A DNA stretch of 38,337 bases, taken from NCBI GenBank assembly GCA_037138855.1, contig JBAXHO010000011.1:1-38337 (forward strand), given 5' to 3'. The notes beneath the pieces are model-generated. The model was not told the DNA's origin, made no database searches, and worked only from the letters and a program-made list of their open reading frames with translations. The DNA is from JBAXHO01 sp037138855. GTDB taxonomy: Bacteria > Patescibacteriota > Dojkabacteria > B142 > OLB20. This document shows, one piece after another, positions 1-9,497 of the stretch. The translations under genes and the position numbers were made by a program. How positions within the stretch are numbered: the stretch's first letter is position 1; every line of letters starts with the position of its first letter.

Positions 1-54
1 ATTCATTTATCTAACGGTAACCGTTTCGGTAACACTTATGACTTATCTAATGGT

Positions 55-110
55 TCATGTATCATGTATCATGTATCATGTATCATGTATCATGTATCAT
101 GTATCATGTA
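55..110. repeat. Tandem heptamer TCATGTA x8
   Basis: Eight perfect head-to-tail copies of the 7-base unit TCATGTA are visible. Shorter versions of the same unit (TGATACATGATAC, GTATCATGTAT) recur near 11,820, 13,490, 22,570, 36,000, 36,065 and 38,325, so this is the longest local expansion of a dispersed motif. There are no spacers, so it is not a CRISPR array. Confidence 0.95.
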
Positions 111-240
111 AGAAATTGTAAACGAAATATTCGTGGTGTCAAATTGAATATGGAGTCGGTATACGGTGACCGGTAATCGGGATTCTGCATTTAATTACAG
201 ACTTAAGTCTACTGTCTACTGTCTACTACTGTTGAGTCAG

Positions 241-270
241 GAATCTAACGATACACTACGTAATAACTAC
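241..270 (+). repeat. Dispersed 30-base element, copy A
   Basis: The element begins GAATCTAACGATACACTACG. Related copies in the same orientation lie at 24,221-24,250 and 27,794-27,823. The copy near 27.8 kb differs at a single base over the 30 bases; the one near 24.2 kb is more diverged. All three copies are intergenic. Confidence 0.85.
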
Positions 271-278
271 TGATTACG

Positions 279-310
279 ATATAGGGGAGACATCGATGTC
301 TCCCCTATAT
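279..310. terminator. 32-base perfect palindrome, terminator-like
   Basis: A perfect inverted repeat with core GGGGAGACATCGATGTCTCC lies about 40 bases beyond the stop of the minus-strand surface-protein gene. It would form a strong hairpin. The T-rich flank is on the plus-strand side, so termination of the minus-strand transcript is not certain. A degenerate relative (GGAGACGACGACGCCTCC) lies at 13,394-13,411, which suggests a mobile palindrome rather than a dedicated terminator. Confidence 0.5.
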
Positions 311-348
311 TATTTTAATTACTCTTTACCAATCAACATTTCTCAGCC

Positions 349-2721
349 CTACTTATCTGTCACTGGAATCTCTTCTTTGATTGAAATTGGGACACGATCT
401 TCTGCATAACTCCCATTATCGCTCCAGATAAATACTTCATTCCAGGTTTGATATGTCGCTCCGATGGCTCTGAAATCAAGCTGCAGAATAATATTATCAC
501 CTGGCATGATTATGGTCGGAATACCGGTAATCAGTGTCAAATCAGGATGATATATTTCTCCAGTAGTTTCATTGATCGTTCCACCAGTTGCTAAAAACAA
601 ATTGTAAATATTGACATTGCGCTTCCAGTCTAAAATTGAACCAAGAAAATCAATTTTAGTAGGATTATATCGGTCTCTAAACTCTATTTTTTCAAGCGGT
701 GTATTACCATTATTTGTAATATTAATTCGAAAAGTAACTGTTTCACCTACTTCATAACTGCGATCAGCATCATAAACAACCTCTTTATCGACGCTAATAC
801 CTGTTTGAGGTGTCACTGTAACAATATTTTTATTACAATTTTTAAAATGAAAATCAAATCGGGAATAATTACGTTCCTGCACTATGCCACAATTGGCATA
901 AGAACTGGATCCAAACATCGAAGACACTCCACAGCCATTCCTGCCATTTAAAACACATTGTGTAGTATTTTCGTTTGCACAATTTACAGCAAAATCACTG
1001 GCAGCAGGTGGCGGTGTCATACTACCATATGTTTGTCCTGTAGCTTCAATTGTCTGATTATTATAAGGATCAAAACCATTCAACAAAACACCTAAATCAT
1101 TAAAATATTGCCCATCACTATTTGCCTGAAATATTTTTACCGGAATTGAATATCTACCTTGAGCATCAGTAATCGCATAGTAAGCGTTACCAAAGGCATC
1201 AAAAACAAATATTCTGGTCCCATCAAGATTGTAAACCGGAGTATTGACATTATCCTGACAATATACCTGTCCACTCAACTCTTTATAAGTAAAGGGAATT
1301 GTAGGTGTAGGAGTCAAAGTAATAGTAGGTGTCAAAGTAATAGTCGGGATAAGACTTGGTGTTGGAGTCAAAGTAATCGTCGGAGTAATGGAAATACTAG
1401 GTGTCACTGAAACTGGAGGTGTAATACTAGGTGTAATAGAAATGGGAATAGTAGGTGTCACAGTTACGCTTGGTGTCACGCTTGGTGTCACAGAAGGCGT
1501 CACAGTGGGTGTATTTATTGGAGTATTGGTAGGTGTATTTGTAGGAGTGTTGGTAGGTGTATTGCTAGGGGCTGCCAATTTCACTCCAAACCAGATACCA
1601 TAGTCATTGAAATCAAAATCAGCATCACTGCGCGGACTATCTCCCCAACATTGTTTGGAATCAATTTGAAAATTAGCTGAAAATAATGTATTGAGATTTA
1701 CATAATTCGCAATACCATATACTCCACCAGTTGCACGATTACATAACTGTTCTCCACAATTATCACCTATTGGTGATCTCCATCCGATTGAATTTGCATT
1801 ATTGGATACTTCTCGTAAATTAATTTCAATTAAATCACCATTATTTACAACCAAATTATTATCATAAATAATACCTGTACCATTTACAGTGGTATCATTG
1901 ATGACTGAGCCAGCACCGGTAGTAGCATTTCTAACAGTAACCTTCACATTACCGTCATATGCCAATGCAATCCCGGTACCAGCATGTGTGCTATAAAATC
2001 TACTGCCATTCGATCCAGGAGAATTATTACCACAATATTGTAGACAATTTGTAGCTCCACAACTTTTGGATCCGAGCAAACTACATGACGTACAACTTAG
2101 CTTACACACTGGATCTTGAGCAGGGTTCGAATTTGATATAGTAGCACATGATTGAGCATTCTGTCCTAATGTACCAGCATTTTCTTGGGAATTGAAAGCA
2201 GTAAATTTTACTTTAGGTACTTGAATACTGTCAGATTTACACGAAACTGAACTAAATATTGTCTCCTGATTTGTCTTTGTACTAATACATGATAACTGAA
2301 TCTGCGCCTGCCCTTTTGCTTGATTGGCATAATCCATACAACTTGCAGCTTCACCTACCATTAAATCTCTAATCTTTTCTGGATTTAGGCATGTACCGGA
2401 ATCTGTAATTCCATCTTTACACAAAAGTGCGATGCCCCTTTGTGTACCATCCTGACATAAATTGAAATTTAAAGCATCATCATTATTATCTGGCAATTTG
2501 CAATTTCCAACAGGCAAGTTTAAGTATCCTGGAATATAATCAATTTCTTCGCCTCGACACCAAATTCCATTTGAAGTAAGAATTGTAGCTGCTTGAGAAA
2601 TCTTCGAACCAAAAATCAAATATTGAACTGTAAAAATAATTCCAATCAACAAAAAGGAATATATCATTAAAATAATTCTGATTTTTTTGTTTTTGAGAAT
2701 TTTATTTTGAAAAATTTTCAT
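349..2721 (-). CDS. Large secreted surface protein with Thr/Pro linker and DUF11-like domain
   Basis: A 790-residue exported protein. Residues about 13-38 form one hydrophobic segment that fits a signal peptide or N-terminal anchor. A Cys-rich region follows (about 50-230), then a Gly/Asn-rich domain, a low-complexity linker (about 382-477) of NTPT, VTPS and TLTPT units, a domain resembling a carboxypeptidase-regulatory or SdrD B-type fold (about 482-530), and a C-terminal domain typical of DUF11/CARDB adhesin modules (about 640-775: GETVTFRINITNNGNTPL). The protein ends in a charged tail without a visible LPXTG motif or C-terminal membrane segment. It is divergent from a sortase gene 197 bases away. 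A role in cell-surface structure or attachment is inferred from architecture only. Confidence 0.8.
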   Translation of the reverse strand: MKIFQNKILKNKKIRIILMIYSFLLIGIIFTVQYLIFGSKISQAATILTSNGIWCRGEEIDYIPGYLNLPVGNCKLPDNNDDALNFNLCQDGTQRGIALLCKDGITDSGTCLNPEKIRDLMVGEAASCMDYANQAKGQAQIQLSCISTKTNQETIFSSVSCKSDSIQVPKVKFTAFNSQENAGTLGQNAQSCATISNSNPAQDPVCKLSCTSCSLLGSKSCGATNCLQYCGNNSPGSNGSRFYSTHAGTGIALAYDGNVKVTVRNATTGAGSVINDTTVNGTGIIYDNNLVVNNGDLIEINLREVSNNANSIGWRSPIGDNCGEQLCNRATGGVYGIANYVNLNTLFSANFQIDSKQCWGDSPRSDADFDFNDYGIWFGVKLAAPSNTPTNTPTNTPTNTPINTPTVTPSVTPSVTPSVTVTPTIPISITPSITPPVSVTPSISITPTITLTPTPSLIPTITLTPTITLTPTPTIPFTYKELSGQVYCQDNVNTPVYNLDGTRIFVFDAFGNAYYAITDAQGRYSIPVKIFQANSDGQYFNDLGVLLNGFDPYNNQTIEATGQTYGSMTPPPAASDFAVNCANENTTQCVLNGRNGCGVSSMFGSSSYANCGIVQERNYSRFDFHFKNCNKNIVTVTPQTGISVDKEVVYDADRSYEVGETVTFRINITNNGNTPLEKIEFRDRYNPTKIDFLGSILDWKRNVNIYNLFLATGGTINETTGEIYHPDLTLITGIPTIIMPGDNIILQLDFRAIGATYQTWNEVFIWSDNGSYAEDRVPISIKEEIPVTDK
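1297..1575 (-). repeat. Coding minisatellite for the Thr/Pro linker
   Basis: Short units of about 12 bases encode NTPT, then VTPS, then TLTPT variants inside the surface-protein gene. The opposite strand is open over part of this stretch only because of its low complexity. Such arrays commonly vary in copy number. Confidence 0.8.
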
Positions 2722-2918
2722 TAGTATTTATATCGTAAATAATATGTATAGATGAATTATATCATAGTAATGCAAGATATCTACAAATCAAAAATAATAT
2801 TCATCATTAATCAGGTATTTATTGTTTTTTATAATCCGAATAATCCCTTATTTTCTGATCTGTTCGGATTCGTTTTGGAACTTGTAATAATTTGTTCATC
2901 ATTGCTATAATTATTATT

Positions 2919-3671
2919 ATGGAAAAATCAAATAAAGCTCCGGTTTTGTTTATTATTTGTGTATTTGTCATCCTCTCTATTTGCGGATTAGTTGGCATTA
3001 TTCTCATGATGAACAAACTTGCCAATACCAATACTAATTCCGGTACACAAAATACAACTACTACTGCCATTACAACCACTACAACAAACCCTAAAAGTGA
3101 TCAATTAATCAATGATTTTACTTATCAACCAACTCTCCAAAAAAGTCCGGAGAAAATTAATTATAATTTTTCATTACAGCTGGCAAGTACTGGTCTCCAA
3201 GAAAACTGGATTCCTATTCAGTTGATAGAAGCAAGCAGTATTGTTCCAGCAGCAGCCCAAAGCGATACAGTAAATAAAATTCAGATTCCGGCACTGGGAG
3301 TCAATGCCCCAATTATTCATGATATTGACGGGAAAAAAGCTATTGATCAAGGCTGGTGGATGTACCCTGCTTCCAAGCCTCAAGGTGAAAAGATTATTCT
3401 AGCACATCGGCGTTACTGGCCACCTGGTAATCCTTATTCAGCATGGAATATCGATACTCTACCCATTGGTGCTGAAATTAAAGTCTATGATCAAAATGGT
3501 CAGGTATACAACTATCAGGTAGCAGCTCAAAGTATCAATGAAGGCTCTGATTTAAGTATTTTTGTACCTGCAAATGACGATATATTAAAAATAATTACCT
3601 GTAGTACTTTTTCAGGAGCTGCTGGTAGTGCTTCACATCGTTTTGTCACAATTGCGAGACGCGTTGTCTAA
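2919..3671 (+). CDS. Sortase (class D/E-like), membrane anchored
   Basis: A 250-residue transpeptidase that would join surface proteins to each other or to an envelope component. Residues about 7-32 form a membrane anchor, followed by a Thr/Asn-rich stalk (about 35-60) and the sortase domain. Catalytic residues are visible: His163 in ILAHRRYW, Cys228 in IITCSTF and Arg241 in SHRFVTIA. I chose the ATG at 2919; an in-frame TTG at 2892 would add only nine hydrophobic residues. The gene is divergent from the large surface protein, a plausible substrate, although that protein shows no standard sorting signal. The class assignment is tentative. Confidence 0.88.
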   Translation: MEKSNKAPVLFIICVFVILSICGLVGIILMMNKLANTNTNSGTQNTTTTAITTTTTNPKSDQLINDFTYQPTLQKSPEKINYNFSLQLASTGLQENWIPIQLIEASSIVPAAAQSDTVNKIQIPALGVNAPIIHDIDGKKAIDQGWWMYPASKPQGEKIILAHRRYWPPGNPYSAWNIDTLPIGAEIKVYDQNGQVYNYQVAAQSINEGSDLSIFVPANDDILKIITCSTFSGAAGSASHRFVTIARRVV

Positions 3672-3817
3672 ATCCAATTTAATATTTGTTTTTCATTGAA
3701 ATATGATTCGGAAACATCAGAATATATTGCTTCGTAAATTTCTTGCGTCTTATGTTATGATAATTTGATAATCGAAATATCAAATCTATTAAATTTATAT
3801 TTTTTTATTAAATACTA

Positions 3818-6718
3818 ATGTTTAAAGTTTTTAAAAATTTCTTTGATCCCAATCAACAAGCTATCAAACAAGTAGAGCCAATTGTCGACGAAATTTTGGA
3901 AAAAGAAGTAAAGTACAAAACCATGGATTTCAAAGCAATGCAGGAAATTATTTCTGACTTTAAAAAAGAACTAGCACCTTTACTGGCCAAAGTACCAGCT
4001 CAGAACCAGATTTCTCTAAAACGTACTGATAAAAAACAACTGGCTGGTTTTGAACTGGCAATTCAAAAAAAACTCCAGAACTTTATCCCAGACTTTTTCG
4101 CCATGCTTCGAGAAATCAATCGTCGTAAATTCAACAAGCCACATTTTCGTGTACAATTGATCGCCGCTACCATTCTAGCCCAGGGGCACAAACTCACAGA
4201 ACTAAAAACCGGAGAAGGTAAAACTCAGGTTTTTCATTTACCAGCTGCCTTGTATGGCTTCACCGGACGAGGCTCACATGTAGTAACTGTAAACGATTAT
4301 CTGGCAAGGCGCGACGGCGAATATGCCGGACACGCGATGAGCGATTTAGGAGTTTCAGTTGGTATTATTACTCCACAAGCTTCATATCGATTTGTACCTG
4401 ATGCCGAACTGGCAAAAACCAAAGGAGAAGAAGCGGCAAAAGAGCGTGAAAGTATTGATATTGCGAAGTTGAGCGATATGAAAGGAATCAATTTAATTGA
4501 ATGTCCCAAAAAAGATGCTTATAAACAGAATGTAGTCTATGGTACCAATAACGAATTCGGATTTGATTATCTCCGGGATAATATGGTGTATGAATTAGAC
4601 AAACGTGTCCAAAAAGAATTGTATTTTTGTATTATTGATGAAGCTGATTCAATTTTAATTGATGAAGCCAGGACACCACTCATCATTTCAGCTCCAGCTG
4701 AAGCTTCCAACGACCTCTATGAACGGTTTGCCATCCTGGTAAAGCAGCTATCACCGGAAAAACATTATGTGGTAGATGAAAAAACACATTCCGCTACACT
4801 TACTGAAGATGGTGTAGTATTTGCAGAAAAGTTGCTTAATGTACAAAACATCTGGGAAGACTATGCCCTCGCCCATCACTTAGACAATGCCCTTAAAGCT
4901 GAAACTTTATATAAACTTGATGATGAATATATAATCAAAAATGGTGAAGTGTTGATCGTGGACGAATTTACCGGACGTGTGCTCGCTGGAAGACGATACT
5001 CAGACGGCCTTCACCAGGCTATCGAAGCCAAAGAAAAAGTGGAAGTAAAAAGAGAATCCAAAACCATGGCCACCATTACCTTTCAAAACTTTTTTCGCCT
5101 CTATAAAATATTTTCTGGTGGCTCTGGCACAATTATGACTGAAGCTGAAGAATTTTTAAAAATTTATGATCTCGAATCATATTCTGTACCAACCAATATG
5201 CCAGTAATCAGAAAAGATAAAAATGACAAAGTTTATAAACATAAAGAAGCCAAATTTAATGCTGTGGCAGAAGAGATCATGACTATCAACAAAGAAGGCA
5301 GACCAATTTTAGTAGGTACAACTTCTGTCGATGCTTCGGAATTCCTTTCCAGAAAACTTGATAAAAAAGGGATCAAACATGAAGTTCTCAATGCCAAATA
5401 TCATGAACGTGAAGCTCAAATAATCGCCAGAGCTGGGGAAAAGAATTCCGTTACAGTAGCGACCAACATGGCCGGTCGTGGTACTGACATCCCACTTGGA
5501 GCTGGAGTAGATCAGCTTGGTGGTTTAGCAATCATCGGTACAGAAAGACATGAAGCCAGACGCGTCGATAATCAGCTACGTGGTCGATCTGGTCGTCAGG
5601 GAGAGCAAGGTAGCAGCCAATTCTTCGTAGCACTGGATGATGAAATTATGCGAATCCAGGGTGGTGAAATTATCAAACGTTTAATGGAAATGACCAATAT
5701 TCCTGATGATTTCCCAATTGAAGCCAAAATGATCGGTCGTTCAATAGAATCAGCGCAAAAAAAGATGGAAGGTCAGCATTTTGATATTCGTAAACACTTA
5801 GTCGAATATGATGATGTGATGAATCAACAAAGAGAAATTTTTTATTCCAGAAGACACAGGATCCTGGAACAGGCAGAAAAAATTCAAAAAGAAAAAGATT
5901 CAGCCACAATTGCAGAAATTGAAGCAACTTTTCAAGAAATCCTCAAAAATGAAATTGAAAATATTACATATAAGCATCTGATCAATGAAAAAGAAAGCAA
6001 AAATGATTATCAAAATTTAATTCAAGAATATTTTGACCTGGCAAATGATGATGAAATCCTGGGAGCTTTACATAGTATAGATATTGCCTCTGCCTCTACC
6101 ATCAAATCCAGAAACACTCTTTCAGCTACATTAATTTCCCAAATCGATAAAAAAGATCCAGAAACAGTTATTAAACACTTAATCAAAATTACAAATATCA
6201 TTGTGGCCAAAAAGATCACTGAATTTGCTGAAAATCTTGGTGAAATTTATAAAATCACTTCCTTACAGGTGATGGATCAACTTTGGACTGAACACCTGGA
6301 TATGATGGGTGACCTCCGCGAAGGCATCAATCTTAGAGGCTATGCTCAAAGAGATCCATTGACTGAATATAAAAATGAAGGATATGTAATTTTCGAGAAA
6401 TTCATTGAAACAATTAATTCACAGATTGCCAGACGCATTTTAAAAATTCGTAAAGTAATTTCCAAATCAATGCCTTTCGAACAACTACAAACTAACGAAT
6501 CAGCTGTAAGTGATATTTTGACCGGGACAAGAGAAATGAGTTTAGGACTGGAAAATACTTTACAAAAAGGAAAAAACCAGCAGGCTATGAAAACTGAACC
6601 ACAAAAAACAATTAGAAAATCAGGAGCTGAAATCGGAAGAAATGATCCCTGCCCTTGTGGCTCTGGTTTGAAATATAAAAAATGCGGTCTAATTAATGCA
6701 CCCGGGCACAAGGAATAG
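3818..6718 (+). CDS. secA: Preprotein translocase ATPase SecA
   Basis: A 966-residue SecA, the ATPase that drives export through SecYEG. Walker A is at about residues 130-136 (KTGEGKT), the DEAD-type motif follows in IIDEADSILIDEARTPLIIS (about 272), and the second helicase half has NMAGRGTDIPLGAGV and QLRGRSGRQGEQG. The C-terminus carries the SEC-C zinc motif NDPCPCGSGLKYKKC. Length is slightly above the usual 840-900, with an insertion after the first nucleotide-binding motifs (about 190-235). The downstream neighbour is convergent and 34 bases away, with no clear terminator between. Confidence 0.98.
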   Translation: MFKVFKNFFDPNQQAIKQVEPIVDEILEKEVKYKTMDFKAMQEIISDFKKELAPLLAKVPAQNQISLKRTDKKQLAGFELAIQKKLQNFIPDFFAMLREINRRKFNKPHFRVQLIAATILAQGHKLTELKTGEGKTQVFHLPAALYGFTGRGSHVVTVNDYLARRDGEYAGHAMSDLGVSVGIITPQASYRFVPDAELAKTKGEEAAKERESIDIAKLSDMKGINLIECPKKDAYKQNVVYGTNNEFGFDYLRDNMVYELDKRVQKELYFCIIDEADSILIDEARTPLIISAPAEASNDLYERFAILVKQLSPEKHYVVDEKTHSATLTEDGVVFAEKLLNVQNIWEDYALAHHLDNALKAETLYKLDDEYIIKNGEVLIVDEFTGRVLAGRRYSDGLHQAIEAKEKVEVKRESKTMATITFQNFFRLYKIFSGGSGTIMTEAEEFLKIYDLESYSVPTNMPVIRKDKNDKVYKHKEAKFNAVAEEIMTINKEGRPILVGTTSVDASEFLSRKLDKKGIKHEVLNAKYHEREAQIIARAGEKNSVTVATNMAGRGTDIPLGAGVDQLGGLAIIGTERHEARRVDNQLRGRSGRQGEQGSSQFFVALDDEIMRIQGGEIIKRLMEMTNIPDDFPIEAKMIGRSIESAQKKMEGQHFDIRKHLVEYDDVMNQQREIFYSRRHRILEQAEKIQKEKDSATIAEIEATFQEILKNEIENITYKHLINEKESKNDYQNLIQEYFDLANDDEILGALHSIDIASASTIKSRNTLSATLISQIDKKDPETVIKHLIKITNIIVAKKITEFAENLGEIYKITSLQVMDQLWTEHLDMMGDLREGINLRGYAQRDPLTEYKNEGYVIFEKFIETINSQIARRILKIRKVISKSMPFEQLQTNESAVSDILTGTREMSLGLENTLQKGKNQQAMKTEPQKTIRKSGAEIGRNDPCPCGSGLKYKKCGLINAPGHKE

Positions 6719-6752
6719 TGCTTGATGAAGATCTATTGGAAAAAATTAAGTT

Positions 6753-7088
6753 CTATTCAATAATTAATCGAAATTGACTATATAAGCTTTCCAGATCGCT
6801 TTCCTGTGTAGCTTTACTTGTGATAATTCTTAGCAAAGAGTTAGTAGAATTAGTCGGGTCTACACCCATTTCTTTCAAGGAGAATTTTTGTTGTAATAAC
6901 TTCGCTCTTTCTTGAGAAATTGAGATGATAATCACATTAGTTCGGCAAGTCGGATTAATTATTTTAAAATTGTTTGAAGATGTAACCTGAAGTCTACGTA
7001 ATTTTTCAGCAATTTGTTTGGCCATCTGATTGGCATTATTTGCGTTTATCACTGCTAAACATGGCAAAGATGAACCAGAAGCTATCAC
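6753..7088 (-). CDS. C-terminal fragment of the split beta-eliminating lyase
   Basis: A 111-residue frame that begins with a GTG overlapping the TGA of the upstream fragment (GTGA). It has no family signature alone, but its frame stays open upstream through the end of the preceding gene and there reads GISYGANFEDALRAFLAFF. That resembles the TYGGLAGRDLEA motif found after the PLP lysine in tryptophanase and tyrosine phenol-lyase. The fragment is therefore best read as the C-terminal domain of the same enzyme, displaced by a frameshift, and not as an independent gene. A -1 shift upstream would join the two parts. Confidence 0.7.
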   Translation of the reverse strand: MIASGSSLPCLAVINANNANQMAKQIAEKLRRLQVTSSNNFKIINPTCRTNVIIISISQERAKLLQQKFSLKEMGVDPTNSTNSLLRIITSKATQESDLESLYSQFRLIIE

Positions 7089-8044
7089 TGATAGTTTACC
7101 TTGCTTTCTGGTGGTAAAAAATGCGAGAAATGCCCGTAAAGCATCTTCAAAATTAGCTCCATAAGAAATTCCTGTAAGGCTTTTTCCAAAGGATAGAGGA
7201 TTTTTTTTAGAAAATCTTTTTTTTGTTTAGCAAATTTTTGAAGAAAAATCTCATTAAAAACTAAAGTCTCACTGAAAATCCCCTGTTTAGTCGAAGAAAA
7301 AGCTACAATATCTGCGTGATTAAAATGAAATCTTTTTAAAAATTGCAGTAACGAAAGTTTTGTAACAGCCACTGCATTGGCCAACCGACAGGCATCGATA
7401 ATCAATACCAGATTATTTGTTTTTGCAAAATTCAGATATTCATCGATTTCATCTACTGTCGGAATTTCGCCAGTAATTTCAGAAGGAATGGATATTGCCA
7501 AAGCAAATGGAGTGAGCCTTCGTCCCTCAGCTTTTTTCAGTTCTTGATCAAGATCAGCAATTTTGGGGAAACCAGAGAAACCTGACTTGACCGGAATCCG
7601 ATTAATTCCATGTTCTTCAATAATTCCGGCAATTCTGGTGAAAAGATATGAACTGTCAGCAACAAGTACAGCATTACCGTGCATAATTTCTTTTCCAATT
7701 TTTAAGGCAGTTAAAAGATTAATACTGGTAGTAGAACCAAACGTGACAACTGAATTTTCTGGATTTACTAAATTATCATCATGATCAACTTTCTGCAATA
7801 ATTCAATCAAAGCCTGATAGCAATCACCTTGATATTGATCAGCAATTTCAAGTGTTCCTGCAAATGCCTTACCAATTATTATTTTAATACTCTGAAAAAA
7901 TTTTTCAATTTCAGAATATGAGTATTCCTGAAACATCCTTTCCACAAACTGACTTGCTTCAATATTCCCAAAATCAGGAGGAGCATAATGATCGCCAGCA
8001 AAGGTTTCGTTAAAATGGTTTTGCTTAGCTATTATTTTATTCAT
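7085..8044 (-). CDS. PLP-dependent beta-eliminating lyase / threonine-aldolase-like, N-terminal part (frameshifted)
   Basis: A 319-residue fold-type I PLP protein of the aromatic amino-acid beta-eliminating lyase and threonine aldolase group. Visible features are the Asp of LIIDACRL (Asp217, cofactor N1 contact) and the presumed Schiff-base lysine in FSSTKQG (Lys253). The arrangement DACR then AFSSTKQGIF matches DATRC and MSGKKD of tryptophanase. After about residue 275 the sequence departs from the family, just past two A8 runs (minus strand, 7217-7224 and 7201-7208); the family-like continuation is in the -1 frame. With the following fragment the product would be about 440 residues, close to the family length. 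Substrate is unknown. Confidence 0.75.
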   Translation of the reverse strand: MNKIIAKQNHFNETFAGDHYAPPDFGNIEASQFVERMFQEYSYSEIEKFFQSIKIIIGKAFAGTLEIADQYQGDCYQALIELLQKVDHDDNLVNPENSVVTFGSTTSINLLTALKIGKEIMHGNAVLVADSSYLFTRIAGIIEEHGINRIPVKSGFSGFPKIADLDQELKKAEGRRLTPFALAISIPSEITGEIPTVDEIDEYLNFAKTNNLVLIIDACRLANAVAVTKLSLLQFLKRFHFNHADIVAFSSTKQGIFSETLVFNEIFLQKFAKQKKDFLKKILYPLEKALQEFLMELILKMLYGHFSHFLPPESKVNYQ

Positions 8045-8264
8045 AATTGGGAAAATATAGTTATTTATGTACTAAAAAAGTTCTAATCTAATACTAAATA
8101 CCTTAGTCTGTTGTTCAGCAAGTTATTATATTTAATTTTTTATTATATATAATAAAAATATACCTTACAATTAAAAATAATAAATCATGTAATTTATTGA
8201 CAATTTGTCGTTATCCAACTAAGATAATATAATTCTTAATGGCGCAGTGGCGCAATCTTTTTTT
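8045..8264. promoter_or_regulatory. AT-rich divergent promoter region upstream of HMG-CoA reductase
   Basis: This 220-base gap separates the lyase and the mevalonate genes. On the plus strand TTGACA lies at 8197-8202; GATAAT (8223-8228) and TATAAT (8228-8233) follow at spacings of 20 and 25 bases, both longer than the usual 17. A sigma-70-type promoter is likely but its -10 box is ambiguous. Confidence 0.45.
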
Positions 8265-9497
8265 ATGGATAACGAAAAAATACTAAAAAAATTATTTGAG
8301 CAGAAATTAAAAATTCATCAACTTGAAAATTTTACTGATCCTGAAAATGCCCGCAGTATAAGGATCAAATATATTCAAGCCAGATCAAAACTGACCCTTT
8401 CTGAAATCAATAAAACTCATCTCCAAGCAGATACTCTCATCAATAAAAATATCGAAAATTTTATCGGTTCTGTAGAAATTCCAATAGGAATCGCCGGTCC
8501 CATCAAAATTATAGGAACATATGCCAAGGGAGAATTTTTTATTCCCTTAGCCACTACTGAGGGTGCACTGGTAGCAAGTACTTCTAGAGGTGCTACCGCT
8601 TCATTTGTGAGTGGTATAAAGACAATTTGTGAATATCATGGCATTACCAGAGCACCTCTTTTTAGAATAAAATCAATAACTGAAGTTGAGAAAGTTACAA
8701 ACTGGCTATTTAATAACTTGGATGAACTCAAAACGATTGCTATAACGGTCGATCCATTTATTAAACTAAAAAATTATCAACTTTACTATCTCGGACGCTC
8801 ACTCTGGATTAGATTTTTCTTTGATACTGACCGGGCAATGGGTATGAATATGGCTACAAATGCAGCCAGTGTGCTGGCAGAATTTATCGCTGAAAAACTG
8901 GATATTAGCTTGATTGCAGTAAGTGGCAATCTTTGTATCGACAAAAAAGCAAGTATTTTACATAAGATATCACCTAGAGGCAGAACAGTTTCAGCAGAAG
9001 CAATTATTTCCCGAGAAATTGTAGCCAAGGTATTGAAAACAACCCCTGAAGCAATGGTAGAAGTAAATATCCGCAAAACCTGGCAGGGATCAAGCCTGGC
9101 TGGGAGTATTTCTCACAATGCACATACTGCCAATATTATTGCTGCAATTTTTGCTGCCACAGGCCAAGATCTGGCACATGTTGTGGATTCCAGTATTTCT
9201 GATACGGTGATGGAAATGGATGGTGAAGACCTGTATGTGACTATCAAAATTCCTTCACTGATAATTGGTACATTAGGTGGAGGGACTCATATCAGTAAAC
9301 AAAGTGAAGCAATAAAATTAATGCTGACTGATATTTCCGGAAAAATTAATAATACCGAACATTTGAGTGAACAATTTGCTGAAATTATTGCAGCTACAGT
9401 ACTTAGTGGTGAAATAAGTTTACATGCTGCTATCGCTGCCGGACAACTGGCTCAAGCACATCAGCAATTAGGTCAAGCCAAAAAAATTAAGCCATGA
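8265..9497 (+). CDS. hmgA: 3-hydroxy-3-methylglutaryl-CoA reductase
   Basis: Reduces HMG-CoA to mevalonate, the committed step of the mevalonate route. The catalytic set is present: Glu in TTEGALVAS, Lys in GNLCIDKKAS, Asp in GQDLAHVVDSS and the C-terminal His in AQAHQQLG. The N-terminal ENFIGSVEIPIGIAGP and GMNMATNA motifs are of the class I (archaeal/eukaryotic) kind. The usual GGGTHLPTQ reads GGGTHISKQ, and the usual AAGH near the C-terminus reads AAGQ. I chose ATG 8265 (410 residues); an in-frame GTG at 8247 adds six residues. The stop overlaps the next start by four bases (ATGA), so the genes are probably co-translated. Confidence 0.93.
   Translation: MDNEKILKKLFEQKLKIHQLENFTDPENARSIRIKYIQARSKLTLSEINKTHLQADTLINKNIENFIGSVEIPIGIAGPIKIIGTYAKGEFFIPLATTEGALVASTSRGATASFVSGIKTICEYHGITRAPLFRIKSITEVEKVTNWLFNNLDELKTIAITVDPFIKLKNYQLYYLGRSLWIRFFFDTDRAMGMNMATNAASVLAEFIAEKLDISLIAVSGNLCIDKKASILHKISPRGRTVSAEAIISREIVAKVLKTTPEAMVEVNIRKTWQGSSLAGSISHNAHTANIIAAIFAATGQDLAHVVDSSISDTVMEMDGEDLYVTIKIPSLIIGTLGGGTHISKQSEAIKLMLTDISGKINNTEHLSEQFAEIIAATVLSGEISLHAAIAAGQLAQAHQQLGQAKKIKP

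Larger units (their letters stand above)
1..348. other. Gene-free repeat-rich region
   Basis: I see no convincing gene here. The stretch is built from short repeat modules that recur elsewhere in the window: eight tandem TCATGTA units, AAACGAAATA (120-129), a CCGGTCACCG-type motif (164-180), CTACTGT units (about 209-232), a 30-base element (241-270) and a 32-base perfect palindrome (279-310). The downstream end of the surface-protein gene lies immediately to the right. Confidence 0.75.

Noticed and set aside
55..110. CRISPR-like array
   Set aside because: The units are seven bases long and contiguous, without spacers, and no cas gene is in the window.
1159..1603. Plus-strand frames antisense to the surface protein
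   Set aside because: They follow the low-complexity Thr/Pro linker, give repetitive Gly/Val peptides and lack start context.
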